A stretch of 64,000 bases of DNA from JAXLQL01 sp046331625 (GTDB lineage: Bacteria > Acidobacteriota > Terriglobia > Bryobacterales > Bryobacteraceae): NCBI GenBank assembly GCA_046331625.1, contig JAXLQL010000016.1, positions 62,001 to 126,000 of the forward strand, written 5' to 3'. Positions 8,636-17,682 of the stretch are shown here, piece by piece (the first letter of the stretch is position 1; the number at the start of each line of letters is the position of its first letter). The notes beneath the pieces are model-generated. The model ran no database searches and was not told the origin of the DNA. It saw only the letters and a program-made list of their open reading frames with translations. The translations under genes were made by a program, and so were the position numbers.

Positions 8636-11074
8636 TCAGTCCACGTAGACGAATTCGTTCGTGTTGAACAACACCAGGCACAGCCGCTGCAAGGCCTCGG
8701 GGGTGGCTCCTCCGGTGAAGAACTCCTCGGCCTTCCGAGCCTCTTCCGCTTTGGGCGCCCGCCCCAACGCCAGCCGCCAAGCGCGATCCACCCACTGCGC
8801 CCGATCGCCTTCCTTTTGCAGCCGCTCGGCGAAATGCCGAGCCTGCCCCAACATGAACTCGCCGTTCATCAGCGCCAGCGCCTGCGGAGCCACCGTGGTC
8901 ACATCGCGCCGTGCGCAACTCACTGACGTATCGGGCTGATCGAACGCCGTCAGCATCGGCATCGGGAACGAGCGCTTCACGTAGAGGTACACCGTTCGCC
9001 GTCCGTGCTCGGCCGGATCCATCGCCTCGGGCCACTGGTTCCGCGCCCACATCGTCGAATACTCTTCCTTGCTCAGCGGCGGAATCACTGGCCGCCCGCC
9101 CATCTTCAAATTCAACTTGCCCGACACCGCCAGCACCGCATCCCGCAGCGCCTCGGCATCCAAGCGTCCGCGATTCGCCCGCCACAGATACCGATTTTGC
9201 GCGTCGATACCCGAGTTCGCGTCGTCTGGAGCAGAACCACGCCGATATGTTTCCGACATCAGGATCAGCCGGTGCAGCTTCTTCAAGCTCCAGCCTTCGC
9301 GTACGAACTCGCTCGCCAGCCAGTCCAGCAGTTCCGGATGCGTCGGTGGCTCACCCTGACGCCCGAAGTCATTCGGCGTCGCCACGATCCCGCGCCCGAA
9401 ATGCCAATGCCACACCCGGTTGACGATCACTCGCGCCGTCAGCGGATGCGCCGGATCGGTCAGCCATAGCGCCAGCGCCTTGCGCCGCTCCGCGCTCTCC
9501 ACCGCTCCACCCCCGATCGCGGCCGGCAGCCCGGGCGACATCTTCTCGCCCTTCACGCGCCACTCGCCGCGGCTGGTCAAGTGAACATCCGGGATGAAGT
9601 CGGCGCGCCCCAGCACGGTGGCCGTCTGCATCACCGGATTCGCCTTCAGCGATGCCAATCCAAGCTCGCGGATCAGCCGGTCCTTCTCTTTCAATTCGCC
9701 TTCCGTGTAGGGAATGTCGGCCGTCTTGCCCTCGGCGTTCTCCTTCAGCCCCGCCTCGGTCATTGCCAATTCGAGCTTCGCGGCCATCATCCGCTGTTCG
9801 GGGGACCGCTTCTGATCGGGCACGTCGTACGCCGCCAACACCTCCGCCGAAAACCGCGACCGCACCTTGCTCACCACGCGGTCCCGCGCGCCCCGATCGA
9901 TCCGGCTCACCGCCGCCTTCAGCTCTTCCACCATCAGGTAATTCGGATACCCCGACTTGAACCCGAAAATCGAAAACCGGCTTACCACCGGAATCTCTTT
10001 CTCTTCGCTTCCGGCGAACACCGCCATCAAGCGGTGGTAGTCCACGCGCGTCAGCGGGTCGAACTTGTGGTCGTGGCATCGCGAGCACCCCATCGTCAAC
10101 CCCAGGAACGCCTCGCCCGTCGTGTCCACGACATCCGTAAGCCACTCATAACGCACCTGATCCCCATTGAGCGCGGCTTCGTGATACACCGGACCGATGG
10201 TGTACATCCCGGTCGCGATCCGCGCGTCCAGATGCTCCAGCTTCTCTTTCGGAATGTCGAATCCGCCGGGTAAGTCAAGGTTGTCGGGCCATAACTCGTC
10301 ACCCGCTACTTGCTCCTGCACGAACCGGTTGAACGGCTTGTCCTGATTGAATGCCTTCACGACATAGTCGCGATATCGCCATGCGTTCGGAAAATAGATG
10401 TCAGTCTCGAACCCGCCCGTATCCGCGTAGCGCACCACGTCGAGCCAATGCCGTCCCCATCGCTCCCCATAACGCGGCGACTCGAGCAGCCGCTCCACCA
10501 GCTTCGCCCACGCATCCGGCGCACCATCGGCTACGAACTTCTCCACTTCATCCGGACTCGGCGGCAGCCCATGGAGATCGAAATACGCCCGCCGGATCAG
10601 CGTCCGCCGATCGGCCAACGCCACCGGCTTCAACCCCTTTTCAGTCAGCTTGGCGAGCACGAACGCGTCCACCGGATTCGCCGCAGTCTTCGGAACCTCC
10701 GGCCGCCGTACCTTCTTGAGCGACCACCAATCCAGCTCCCCACCTTTCACCGCCGCATTCCACGGCGCGCCTGCATCGATCCACGCCCGAACCGCCTCGA
10801 CATCCGCCGCTCCGAGTGCCTGCTTGCCCGGCGGCATCTGGACATCGCCCTGCCGCGCCACCGCGCGAAACAGCAAGCTCTCCGCCGCCTTGCCCGGAAC
10901 CAGCGCCGCGCCGCGTTTGCCGCCTGCCAGCATGGTTTCGCGCGAGCGCAAATCAAGCCCGCCCATCTTCGCCGCGCCGTGGCATCCCAGGCAGTGCCGC
11001 GCGACCACCTCCTGGCCTCCAGCGGCAAACAACGGCGTCGCCAAAGCCGCAATCGAAACCACACGCATGATCAT
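8636..11074 (-). CDS. PSCyt1 cytochrome c / DUF1549 / DUF1553 protein
   Basis: This 812-residue secreted protein begins with a short signal (VVSIAALATPLFAAG). Next is a planctomycete-type cytochrome c domain whose CLGCH near residue 28 binds heme and whose MPPG supplies a candidate axial Met. DUF1549 follows (FVLAKLTEKGL, LHGLPPSPDEV, YGERWGRHWLDVVRYADTGG) with a second CxxCH-like site GCSRCHDHKFDP. DUF1553 closes the protein (VWHWHFGRGIVATPNDFGRQG, PQALALMNGEFM). The start could be ATG 11074 or ATG 11068. These proteins are thought to act with DUF1501 partners in oxidative breakdown of complex carbon, but no reaction is proven. It is the upstream gene of a two-gene operon. Confidence 0.92.
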   Translation of the reverse strand: MIMRVVSIAALATPLFAAGGQEVVARHCLGCHGAAKMGGLDLRSRETMLAGGKRGAALVPGKAAESLLFRAVARQGDVQMPPGKQALGAADVEAVRAWIDAGAPWNAAVKGGELDWWSLKKVRRPEVPKTAANPVDAFVLAKLTEKGLKPVALADRRTLIRRAYFDLHGLPPSPDEVEKFVADGAPDAWAKLVERLLESPRYGERWGRHWLDVVRYADTGGFETDIYFPNAWRYRDYVVKAFNQDKPFNRFVQEQVAGDELWPDNLDLPGGFDIPKEKLEHLDARIATGMYTIGPVYHEAALNGDQVRYEWLTDVVDTTGEAFLGLTMGCSRCHDHKFDPLTRVDYHRLMAVFAGSEEKEIPVVSRFSIFGFKSGYPNYLMVEELKAAVSRIDRGARDRVVSKVRSRFSAEVLAAYDVPDQKRSPEQRMMAAKLELAMTEAGLKENAEGKTADIPYTEGELKEKDRLIRELGLASLKANPVMQTATVLGRADFIPDVHLTSRGEWRVKGEKMSPGLPAAIGGGAVESAERRKALALWLTDPAHPLTARVIVNRVWHWHFGRGIVATPNDFGRQGEPPTHPELLDWLASEFVREGWSLKKLHRLILMSETYRRGSAPDDANSGIDAQNRYLWRANRGRLDAEALRDAVLAVSGKLNLKMGGRPVIPPLSKEEYSTMWARNQWPEAMDPAEHGRRTVYLYVKRSFPMPMLTAFDQPDTSVSCARRDVTTVAPQALALMNGEFMLGQARHFAERLQKEGDRAQWVDRAWRLALGRAPKAEEARKAEEFFTGGATPEALQRLCLVLFNTNEFVYVD

Positions 11075-11122
11075 CTTCAGCCGAAGTATATCTCAGCAGG
11101 CCAGCCCATGGGGGCGGCCTAC

Positions 11123-11153
11123 GCGGGGCCTCAGGTGACCCAATGGGCCCCGC
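11123..11153. repeat. GC-rich intergenic hairpin with a third copy of one arm
   Basis: GCGGGGCC (11123-11130) and GGCCCCGC (11146-11153) form a perfect 8-bp stem with a 15-nt loop. A third GCGGGGCC at 11181-11188 could pair with the same partner arm, giving two mutually exclusive structures. The element lies in the 295-bp divergent gap between the PSCyt1 gene and the histidine kinase gene. No T-tract is present. Attenuation or an intergenic repeat are possible readings; nothing else is recognisable in the gap. Confidence 0.35.
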
Positions 11154-11369
11154 CGCGTCGCGTATCTTAGTAACTTCTCCGCGGGGCCGGCGCCAGGCAA
11201 CTCCGGGGTCCCAAAGCCGCCGCGCTCCCCCCCGGACCGCACTCCGCCAGGGGACCGCCCGGCCGGCACCGCCCCCTGCATCTCCCCTGGAAGTAGGTAC
11301 ATACCTCTCAAGGTTTACAGCCAATCCGCCGATTACACAAGGGCCACACTGGCTCTACAACGGCGGGCA

Positions 11370-13646
11370 ATGATTCGGAGAACCCACACCGCACTCGGCT
11401 ATCTTTTTGCGGCGACGCTACTTGTCACCGCGATCGCGCTCGCCAACGCGGGCTACGTCTCGCGCGTGGCGCCCCTGATCGCCTTCACAACGGGCGTCAC
11501 CGCGCTCCTGTTCTCGCGCACGCCGGCCGTCGTGCTCGTGCTGGTCTACCTCGCCATCATGGTCCTGGTGCAGTTCATCCCCGGATACGGGGACGAACTC
11601 ACCATGAATGAGAACCTCACCCAGATCTTCACGTTCGGCATCATCAATCTGGGCATCGCCTGGACCGCCAGCCGCCTTCGCGAGACCCTCCAAGCCGCCC
11701 GTCAATCGGAGAGTAACCACCGCCTCATCGCCGAAAACACGGCCGACCTCATCGTCGCCTACGACATGGACAAGCAGCTCATTTACGCCAACCCGGCCGT
11801 GAATCGGCTGCTCGGCTACTCGGTGGCCGAGATGCAGCGGCGCGACTTCAACAGTTGGACCCACCCGGAGGACCACGAGCGGATGGCCGCGATGCGCGAA
11901 AAGGTCTTCGCCGGTAGCAGCTTCTCTGACGTGGAGTATCGCGTAGTGACCAAGGCAGGCGAGGACCGTTGGTTCGCCGGCACCTGGGGTCCGCTCAAGA
12001 ACGAGAAGGGCAAGCAGATCGGCGTGCAAGCCCTCGAGCGCGACGTGACGGATCGCCATCGCCTGGCCGAGGAACTGCGCGAGGCTCGCGACCAGGCGCT
12101 TGAAGCCGCCAAGGCGAAGAGCTTCTTCCTCGCCACGATGAGCCACGAGATCCGGACGCCGATGAACGGCGTGCTCGGCATGACGAACCTGCTGCTCGAA
12201 ACCGAACTCGCCTCCGAGCAGCGCGACATGGCCCAGACCGTGCTGCGCTCTGGCCAATCGCTGCTCGCCATCATCAATGACATTCTCGATTTCTCGAAGA
12301 TCGAAGCCGGCCGCCTCGAGCTGGTGAACGAGGATTTCGAACCCAGCCGCCACATTGAAGACGTCTGCGAACTGCTCGCCGAGCCCGCCGCGCGCAAGGG
12401 CCTCGAGCTCACCTGCCGGATCGCGCCGGAGATCCCGTTCAAACTACGCGGAGACGGCGGCAGGCTGCGTCAGGTATTGATCAACCTGCTTGGAAACGCG
12501 GTGAAGTTCACCGAACGCGGCGAGATCGGAGTGGAGTGCCGTGTGCGCAGGCAAGACGAGGGTCGCGTCTCGATCCTGTTCGAGGTGAATGATTCGGGCG
12601 TGGGCGTAGCTCCAGAGGTGCAGTCGAAGCTGTTCCAGCCGTTCACGCAAGCCGACATGGCATCGAATCGCCGCTACGGCGGTAGCGGACTCGGCCTCGC
12701 CATCAGCAAGGAACTGGTCCGCAAGATGGGCGGCGAGATCGGGCTGCGCAGTCAGCCCGGGCGCGGGTCCACCTTCTGGTTCCACCTGCCGTTCGAGCCC
12801 GTCACCGCCGATGCGCGACCCGTCTATCCGAAGTTCGAAGAGTCAGTGCTGGTGGCTGACGACCACGGGCCCACGCGGCAGGTCTTGTGCGAGATTCTGC
12901 GCGAGTTCGGAGCGCGGCCGTTCGAAGCGGCATCGACAGCGGAGGCACTGACCCGCATTGCTACCGAGCGCTGCAAGGTGGCGCTTGTGGATGTGAAGCT
13001 CGGCAACGCCTCCGGAATCGATCTGGCGCGCAAGCTTCCGGAACAGGCCGGCGTCGTGCTGTTGACCACGCGCGCCGATACGATCCGCCGCGACCCGAGC
13101 CTGCCCGTGCAGATCCGCGGATTCCTCAACAAGCCGGTGCGCCGCGACGCGTTGCGCAAGGAACTGGCGCAGGCGATCGGACATATCGAATTGCAGAAGG
13201 CGCCCTTCTCGCCCCGAGCCGCGCTGGCCAAGGCCGCCCAGAATCGCCGCCCGTATCGCGTGCTGATCGCCGAGGACAATCCCGTAAACCAACGCGTGGC
13301 CGTGCGGCTGGTGGAGAAGCTCGGCTACACGGTGGAGACCGCCACCAACGGACTGCAAGCGCTGGCCGCGCTCGAGCGCGCCGCGTTCGACGTGATCCTG
13401 ATGGATTGCCAGATGCCGGAGCTCGATGGGTTCGAGACCACGCACCGGATCCGGTCAAAGGAAGGGTCGCTCAAGCATACGCCGATCGTGGCGATGACGG
13501 CGAATGCGATGGCCGGCGATCGCGAGCGGTGCCTGGAAGCGGGGATGGACGATTACGTGTCGAAGCCGATCCAGTTCGATACGCTAGCGGCGGCGTTGGC
13601 GCGGTGGACGGAGCGAGTAGAGCAGGTGGAGCAGGCGGTCGGCTGA
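11370..13646 (+). CDS. Hybrid sensor histidine kinase with PAS and two receiver domains
   Basis: This is a 758-residue inner-membrane signalling protein. Four hydrophobic segments span residues 9-30, 32-49, 52-70 and about 85-100. A PAS domain follows (ENTADLIVAYDMDKQLIYANP, about 120-230). The dimerisation domain holds phospho-accepting His259 (ATMSHEIRTPMNGVLG). The ATPase domain shows INLLGNAVKF (N376), NDSGVGVA and GGSGLGLAISK. Receiver 1 (about 492-600) keeps Asp541 and Lys588. Receiver 2 (about 628-745) keeps Asp679 and VSKPI. There is no HPt domain, so phosphate probably moves to a separate HPt or regulator. The last 170 bp of the gene occur again at 14941-15110. The signal and target are unknown; the minus-strand neighbours give no clue. 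Confidence 0.94.
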   Translation: MIRRTHTALGYLFAATLLVTAIALANAGYVSRVAPLIAFTTGVTALLFSRTPAVVLVLVYLAIMVLVQFIPGYGDELTMNENLTQIFTFGIINLGIAWTASRLRETLQAARQSESNHRLIAENTADLIVAYDMDKQLIYANPAVNRLLGYSVAEMQRRDFNSWTHPEDHERMAAMREKVFAGSSFSDVEYRVVTKAGEDRWFAGTWGPLKNEKGKQIGVQALERDVTDRHRLAEELREARDQALEAAKAKSFFLATMSHEIRTPMNGVLGMTNLLLETELASEQRDMAQTVLRSGQSLLAIINDILDFSKIEAGRLELVNEDFEPSRHIEDVCELLAEPAARKGLELTCRIAPEIPFKLRGDGGRLRQVLINLLGNAVKFTERGEIGVECRVRRQDEGRVSILFEVNDSGVGVAPEVQSKLFQPFTQADMASNRRYGGSGLGLAISKELVRKMGGEIGLRSQPGRGSTFWFHLPFEPVTADARPVYPKFEESVLVADDHGPTRQVLCEILREFGARPFEAASTAEALTRIATERCKVALVDVKLGNASGIDLARKLPEQAGVVLLTTRADTIRRDPSLPVQIRGFLNKPVRRDALRKELAQAIGHIELQKAPFSPRAALAKAAQNRRPYRVLIAEDNPVNQRVAVRLVEKLGYTVETATNGLQALAALERAAFDVILMDCQMPELDGFETTHRIRSKEGSLKHTPIVAMTANAMAGDRERCLEAGMDDYVSKPIQFDTLAAALARWTERVEQVEQAVG
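13477..13646 (+). repeat. Direct repeat, parental copy: 3' end of histidine kinase gene
   Basis: The last 170 bp of the kinase gene, from the TPIVAMTAN segment to the stop, are repeated at 14941-15110 in the same orientation at an offset of exactly 1464 bp. There are about nine base differences. Within the coding part only one changes an amino acid (Asp to Glu), and the stop is TGA here and TAG in the other copy. The interval between copies contains two minus-strand genes of different composition. Confidence 0.9.
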
Positions 13647-13685
13647 GGCAGGCCCCAGCAGCGGTATCGTGAAGGCGACGACTTC

Positions 13686-14303
13686 TCACATGCATACGAT
13701 CGATGCATGGAAGATCCGCCAATTCGCCCCCTCGAAGACCCAGAGGAAGCGCACAATCCCACCTCCAAGTGGAACGAGCGAAGCATATGAGTGGGCCGGT
13801 AGCCTCGCGCGAAGATACAGTTCTGCTTCCGGTGTAGCTCCGGGAACTCGGCCCTTCTGCACCTTCAGTAGGATGTAACCGTCCTTTGCCACATCATTGA
13901 CCGCCAGCGAGCCCGCGGCGCCGGCGATACGGCTCGCTCCGCTGCCATTGAGGACACCGGCCAAAGTGCCGATTCCAGGTGGAGCCTGAAACTCCTTCAA
14001 GAATCTCCTGATGCCCTCGCGGCGGCCAACTTCACTTTTCCGCGCCTCCGGTCTGATGTACCCCGCGCAAGATTCTTGAAGCATCATTTCGTTCTTTTTG
14101 GCACTTGCTCCGAAGAAGGCCTCAGCCTTCACGATATCCCGCTCAATGAGCCATGCGTTCAGAAACGAGCGAATCGTCGAATTCAACTGCTGGGCCCCCG
14201 CTTCCAGCCTCTGCGGCTTCCCAGGTGCAGCGAGGCCGGGGAAATCGGCGCCGCATGTCGCTAGGCAAAGAGCGGCTGTCAACACTCGGAAAAATCGAAA
14301 CAT
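13686..14303 (-). CDS. Hypothetical exported protein
   Basis: The gene encodes 205 residues from ATG 14303, chosen because it opens a hydrophobic signal (MFRFFRVLTAALCLATCG). GAGG lies a few bases upstream; a start nine codons earlier is open but less likely. The Cys in LATCG could be a weak lipobox, though Thr at -1 is unusual. The mature region has helical stretches (QQLNSTIRSFLNAWLIERDIV) and a C-terminal beta-rich part ending RFLWVFEGANWRIFHASIVCM, reminiscent of small NTF2-like or IMS import folds. I do not recognise the family. Base composition is less GC-rich than neighbours, and it lies between the two copies of the kinase 3' end. Confidence 0.6.
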   Translation of the reverse strand: MFRFFRVLTAALCLATCGADFPGLAAPGKPQRLEAGAQQLNSTIRSFLNAWLIERDIVKAEAFFGASAKKNEMMLQESCAGYIRPEARKSEVGRREGIRRFLKEFQAPPGIGTLAGVLNGSGASRIAGAAGSLAVNDVAKDGYILLKVQKGRVPGATPEAELYLRARLPAHSYASLVPLGGGIVRFLWVFEGANWRIFHASIVCM

Positions 14304-14450
14304 TCCTGCCTCACAGCGCGCGAATACCAAGCGGATGCTCTTTGCTTGGCTGCGCGCAATGGCCGTGTCGAGCCGCTCGAGGTGAATGAGCCCTCAAAGC
14401 GGAGGACGCCTCCTCCCGATGCCGCACACCTCTTTTTGCGCAATTCCCCG

Positions 14451-14879
14451 CTACCAAGTGACCTCAACCTTGGCTCCTGACAGTGCGACAAACGAAGCCT
14501 TTCGAGAATCGTCGACGAGCATCGCCTGGTGATTGTCGCACTTTCCGCTAGAAATATTGATCGATGGATCCGGCCTGTCCTTGGAGATAGCTACGTTTTC
14601 CCACACCAGCCAAAAATAGTGCGGACCAGTTACGCCGATCTCATGCTCTGTGAGCCGAACCACGTAGTAGTCGCCGGTATCCTCATTCAGGCAAATGAGG
14701 ATCGCGTCGGGCCCATTCCGATACGCACGAGGAACCGCCTCACGTTTTCCATCAATCGCTACCGACGCATGCGGGATCCGCTCCCAGAACTGGCGGTGCT
14801 TCAGCGCAACCAAACCGATGGGGCCAACCCCCAGGGCGAGCACGAGGAACGCTACAGCAATTCGCACTTTTCTGGACAC
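14451..14879 (-). CDS. Hypothetical membrane-anchored protein
   Basis: This 142-residue protein begins MSRKVRIAVAFLVLALGVGPIGLVAL, a single N-terminal membrane anchor or uncleaved signal. The remainder is predicted outside the membrane: a short beta-rich domain with DAILICLNEDTGDYYVVRL and VTGPHYFWLVWENV, ending VALSGAKVEVTW. I do not recognise the family. AT-ending codons are more frequent than in surrounding genes, suggesting later acquisition. It shares orientation with the exported protein at 13686-14303 (about 147 bp away) and sits just before the duplicated kinase tail. It may be part of a small inserted segment. Confidence 0.6.
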   Translation of the reverse strand: MSRKVRIAVAFLVLALGVGPIGLVALKHRQFWERIPHASVAIDGKREAVPRAYRNGPDAILICLNEDTGDYYVVRLTEHEIGVTGPHYFWLVWENVAISKDRPDPSINISSGKCDNHQAMLVDDSRKASFVALSGAKVEVTW

Positions 14880-14940
14880 AGTCTACTACACCGAGCCGAC
14901 CGTCCTTGAGCTCTCAATTCCACGGGGAGGCGCCCGCTGG

Positions 14941-15110
14941 ATACGCCGATCGTGGCGATGACGGCGAATGCGATGGCCGGCGAGCGCGAGCGGTGCCTGG
15001 AAGCGGGGATGGACGATTACGTGTCGAAACCGATCCAGTTCGATACGCTGGCCGCCGCGCTGGCGCGGTGGACGGAGCGAGTAGAGCAGGTGGAGCAGGC
15101 GGTCGGGTAG
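14941..15110 (+). pseudogene. Orphan copy of receiver-domain C-terminus (histidine kinase tail)
   Basis: The 170 bp encode TPIVAMTANAMAGE through the same C-terminal ARWTERVEQVEQAVG tail as the kinase at 11370-13646, ending in TAG. A TGA lies in frame a short way upstream, with no ribosome site or start, so this is not an independent gene. Identity to the parental copy is about 95 percent. Nearly all coding differences are synonymous (GCG/GCC, CTA/CTG, TTG/CTG), showing that both copies were once under protein-level selection or that this is the end of a diverged paralogue rather than a fresh copy. Confidence 0.85.
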
Positions 15111-15134
15111 CGGCGAGAGTAGTCGCCCTCGATC

Positions 15135-15860
15135 TCACTTCCACGGCGGCCGGTCCCCAATGAGTTTGCTCCTGAGTTCGTCCGCTCTTTGAAACCAGTA
15201 CTCGGCTTTCTTGGGATTCGCTGGCACCGTTCCCTTGCCGGACCTGAAAATCGTCCCGATGTTGTGTGCCGCAACTGCATCGCCCTTCCGCGCGGCGCGC
15301 TTGTACCACTTCAGTGCCGTCTCCACATTCTGCCGTACGCCGGCACCCCTCGAGTAGGCAAATCCAGCCGAGAATTCTCCATCCACGACTCCAGCACGCG
15401 CAGCCCTTAGAATCAAGCGGACGCCTTCCTTCTGGTTCCGGCTCACACCGCGCCCGTCGCGAAGACACCTGCCCAATGCATACACCGCCAGCATGTCGCC
15501 GGCCTGGGCTGCCCGGCGGAACCAATCCGCAGCGGACCTGAGATCCACACGGCCACCCTTTCCCTCGAGCAGGATGGCGCCGAGGCTGTAGGCTGATGCG
15601 ACGTGCCCTTCTTCGGCGGCTTCCTGATACAGGGCGCGTGCGCGTCGCATTTCGATCTCCACGCCCCACCCGAATTCATAGAATTCGGCCAACCTGTGTT
15701 TCGCCTCAGACGAGCCAGCCTTCGCCGCTTCCTCCAAGAGCGTGACGGCTTCGGTCCGGCAATCGGCATTCGATTGGCCGCGAAGAATCCGACTGGCCTT
15801 CATGAGCGCAGGATGCCTTGGATGCTTTCCTTTCGCCCCACCTGCCGCCCTCATGCGCAT
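15135..15860 (-). CDS. Sel1-repeat (TPR-like) protein
   Basis: The 241 residues contain four to five consecutive Sel1-like helical repeats of 36 residues. Each repeat has the A..LG..Y..G.GV....KA..WY..AA..G pattern, for example FYEFGWGVEIEMRRARALYQEAAEEG, YALGRCLRDGRGVSRN and YSRGAGVRQNVETALKWYKRAARKG. ATG 15860 is chosen because GGGAGAGGGGA directly precedes it and the esterase gene ends 11 bp upstream; the longer frame overlaps that gene. No signal peptide is evident, so it is probably cytoplasmic. Sel1 proteins scaffold protein complexes, often in signalling. It probably forms an operon with the upstream esterase. Confidence 0.82.
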   Translation of the reverse strand: MRMRAAGGAKGKHPRHPALMKASRILRGQSNADCRTEAVTLLEEAAKAGSSEAKHRLAEFYEFGWGVEIEMRRARALYQEAAEEGHVASAYSLGAILLEGKGGRVDLRSAADWFRRAAQAGDMLAVYALGRCLRDGRGVSRNQKEGVRLILRAARAGVVDGEFSAGFAYSRGAGVRQNVETALKWYKRAARKGDAVAAHNIGTIFRSGKGTVPANPKKAEYWFQRADELRSKLIGDRPPWK

Positions 15861-15871
15861 TCCCCTCTCCC

Positions 15872-16972
15872 TCAATTCTGCGTCTGCGGCTTCGCCGCCG
15901 GAACCCCCAACGGCCTCGGCGGCGGCTGCGTCAGAAACGCCGCGATATCTTTGGCCGCTTTCGTCTCCACACCCGGCTTCCCCAAGAACCCCAGATCCCG
16001 GAACCACTCGACAAAGCGATACTGCCACGCCCCGAACGGCATCCCCCCGCGATCGGTAAGCCCGCCCGTCATCCGCGACCCATCAGGCAGCGGATCTCCC
16101 GGATGCCGCCCATTCCCATACATGTGCATCTCGACATTCGGAATCCCCGCGAGTAACATCGCCGACAAGTAATCCACCGCCCAAATCGCATGCATCCGGT
16201 CGCCGGAGCCGCCGGTCGCCAGAAACGCCGGACCAATGTTGCGCGGAATCGCCGGCGCAGTCCGATTACGCGCGAACGGCGTCGGGCCCGGATAGATGAT
16301 CCCCGCGAAATCCGGCCGCGAACTCACGCCCGCCAGCGGATCATCGCTGCCCTTGTTCTTCTCGTCGAACTCCGGGAACTGCACCGCCGCGGCCGAAGCA
16401 AGCTCCGCGCCCGCCGAAAATCCCATGATCCCGATCTTGTTCGGATCGAGGTTCCACTGCTTGGCGTAGGCGCGCACCATGCGCACCGATTGCAGCGCGT
16501 CATTCACGGCATCCACTTGCGGCTTGTATCCATCGCGGCGCAGCCGATTGCGCAGGATCACCGTATTCACGCCGTAGTTGTAGAAGAACGGCACGAAGTC
16601 CGCTGCTTCGCCACCCACGTTGAGTGTGTTGTGTCCGCCGCCCGCCACCAGAATGATCGCCGCGCCCGTATTCAACGACCGATCCACTGGATGAAACTCG
16701 ATCGACGGATTGTGGATGTTGACGATGCTCGCGATGCGCCCCGGCACCGTCTGGCTCATGTTGTATTGCTCGGGTTCGCCCACTCGCTTCGCGTCGACAA
16801 ATGCCGACCCCGCCGGATACAGCGGCGCCACCACGCCTCCCGCGACGATCGCTTGTGGCGAATAACGCTCACCCGCCGGACCGGGCTTCGGAATGCTCTG
16901 CGGTTCCGGCAACGGCGGCAGCGTCTGGGCCGCGGCGACAGCGGCGAAGATGACGATCGCGAATCTCGACAT
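15872..16972 (-). CDS. Secreted alpha/beta-hydrolase (BD-FAE/acetyl-esterase-like)
   Basis: This 366-residue protein has the signal peptide MSRFAIVIFAAVAAAQ. The start is ATG 16972, with GGATG just upstream; ATG 16981 is an alternative. The hydrolase core shows the oxyanion region AIILVAGGGHNTL and the nucleophile elbow GFSAGAELA (G-x-S-x-G). A C-terminal MHMYGNGRHPGD supplies the likely catalytic His. The arrangement resembles exported esterases acting on carbohydrate esters or xylan acetyl groups in Acidobacteriota. The C-terminus ends in a Pro-rich tail. It is followed after 11 bp by the Sel1 gene and preceded by the ECF sigma gene 35 bp upstream on the same strand. The precise substrate is unknown. 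Confidence 0.85.
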   Translation of the reverse strand: MSRFAIVIFAAVAAAQTLPPLPEPQSIPKPGPAGERYSPQAIVAGGVVAPLYPAGSAFVDAKRVGEPEQYNMSQTVPGRIASIVNIHNPSIEFHPVDRSLNTGAAIILVAGGGHNTLNVGGEAADFVPFFYNYGVNTVILRNRLRRDGYKPQVDAVNDALQSVRMVRAYAKQWNLDPNKIGIMGFSAGAELASAAAVQFPEFDEKNKGSDDPLAGVSSRPDFAGIIYPGPTPFARNRTAPAIPRNIGPAFLATGGSGDRMHAIWAVDYLSAMLLAGIPNVEMHMYGNGRHPGDPLPDGSRMTGGLTDRGGMPFGAWQYRFVEWFRDLGFLGKPGVETKAAKDIAAFLTQPPPRPLGVPAAKPQTQN

Positions 16973-17007
16973 AGCATCCATGATCGCGCGCCGAGGCCGA
17001 CACTCGC

Positions 17008-17577
17008 TCAGTTCGCCGGACCCGCATCCGCCAGCGCCCGCGCCAACCACGCATTCGCGAGCCGTGACTCACGCACGATCGTCGGTACGGAAACCCCCAT
17101 CGCCTCGGCGGTCTCTTTGAGATCGAGCCCGCCGAACACGCGTAAGTCAAGGATGCGCGCCTTCCGCGGATCCAACCGCTCGAGCGATTCGATCGCCGTG
17201 TGGATCGTGAGGAGGCTGAGGAATCGCTCGCCCACACGCGCCGCCGTGCCTTCATCGAGCGCCACCACCGGACCGCAATCGCGCTTCTGCGCGCGCTTCT
17301 TGCGCGCGTGGTCCACCAGCACCTGCCGCATGATGCTCGCCGCCACGGCGAAGAAGTGCGTTCGATCATTCCAACTCGGCTGCTCGCGTGTGGCCAGCCG
17401 GATATAGGCTTCGTGGATCAGAGCAGTCGGCTGCAGCGTGTGACCCGAGCCTTGCCGGTTCAGGTGCGAAGCCGCCATGCGATGGAGCTCCGAGTAAACT
17501 CTCGGCAGCAGCTCATTCAGAGCCGCATCGTCCCCCGTGCGCCAACGGTCGAGGAGAGCTGTAATTTCCCCGTCCAC
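17008..17577 (-). CDS. ECF-subfamily RNA polymerase sigma factor (acidobacterial Sig70_ECF type)
   Basis: The 189 residues fit the ECF family that pairs with Ser/Thr kinases in Acidobacteriota and Planctomycetes. Region 2 contains LNELLPRVYSELHRMAASHL and the family signature GHTLQPTALIHEAYIRL. Region 2.3-2.4 has RTHFFAVAASIMRQVLVDHARKKRA. Region 4 has LDLKETAEAMGVSVPTIVRESRLANAWL, the promoter -35-binding helix-turn-helix. No anti-sigma gene is adjacent. Instead the start is about 100 bp from the divergent kinase gene, suggesting control by phosphorylation, as is common for this group. Targets cannot be read from sequence. Confidence 0.93.
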   Translation of the reverse strand: MDGEITALLDRWRTGDDAALNELLPRVYSELHRMAASHLNRQGSGHTLQPTALIHEAYIRLATREQPSWNDRTHFFAVAASIMRQVLVDHARKKRAQKRDCGPVVALDEGTAARVGERFLSLLTIHTAIESLERLDPRKARILDLRVFGGLDLKETAEAMGVSVPTIVRESRLANAWLARALADAGPAN

Positions 17578-17682
17578 GCCTCATTTTCTCCCGCTCTCGA
17601 GCCGCCGTCAACAAATTCCGGCCGTGCGTGATCAATTTCGCGATCCGTTTGCGTTGAGCGTATTGGGATTGGTGTGTATCGT

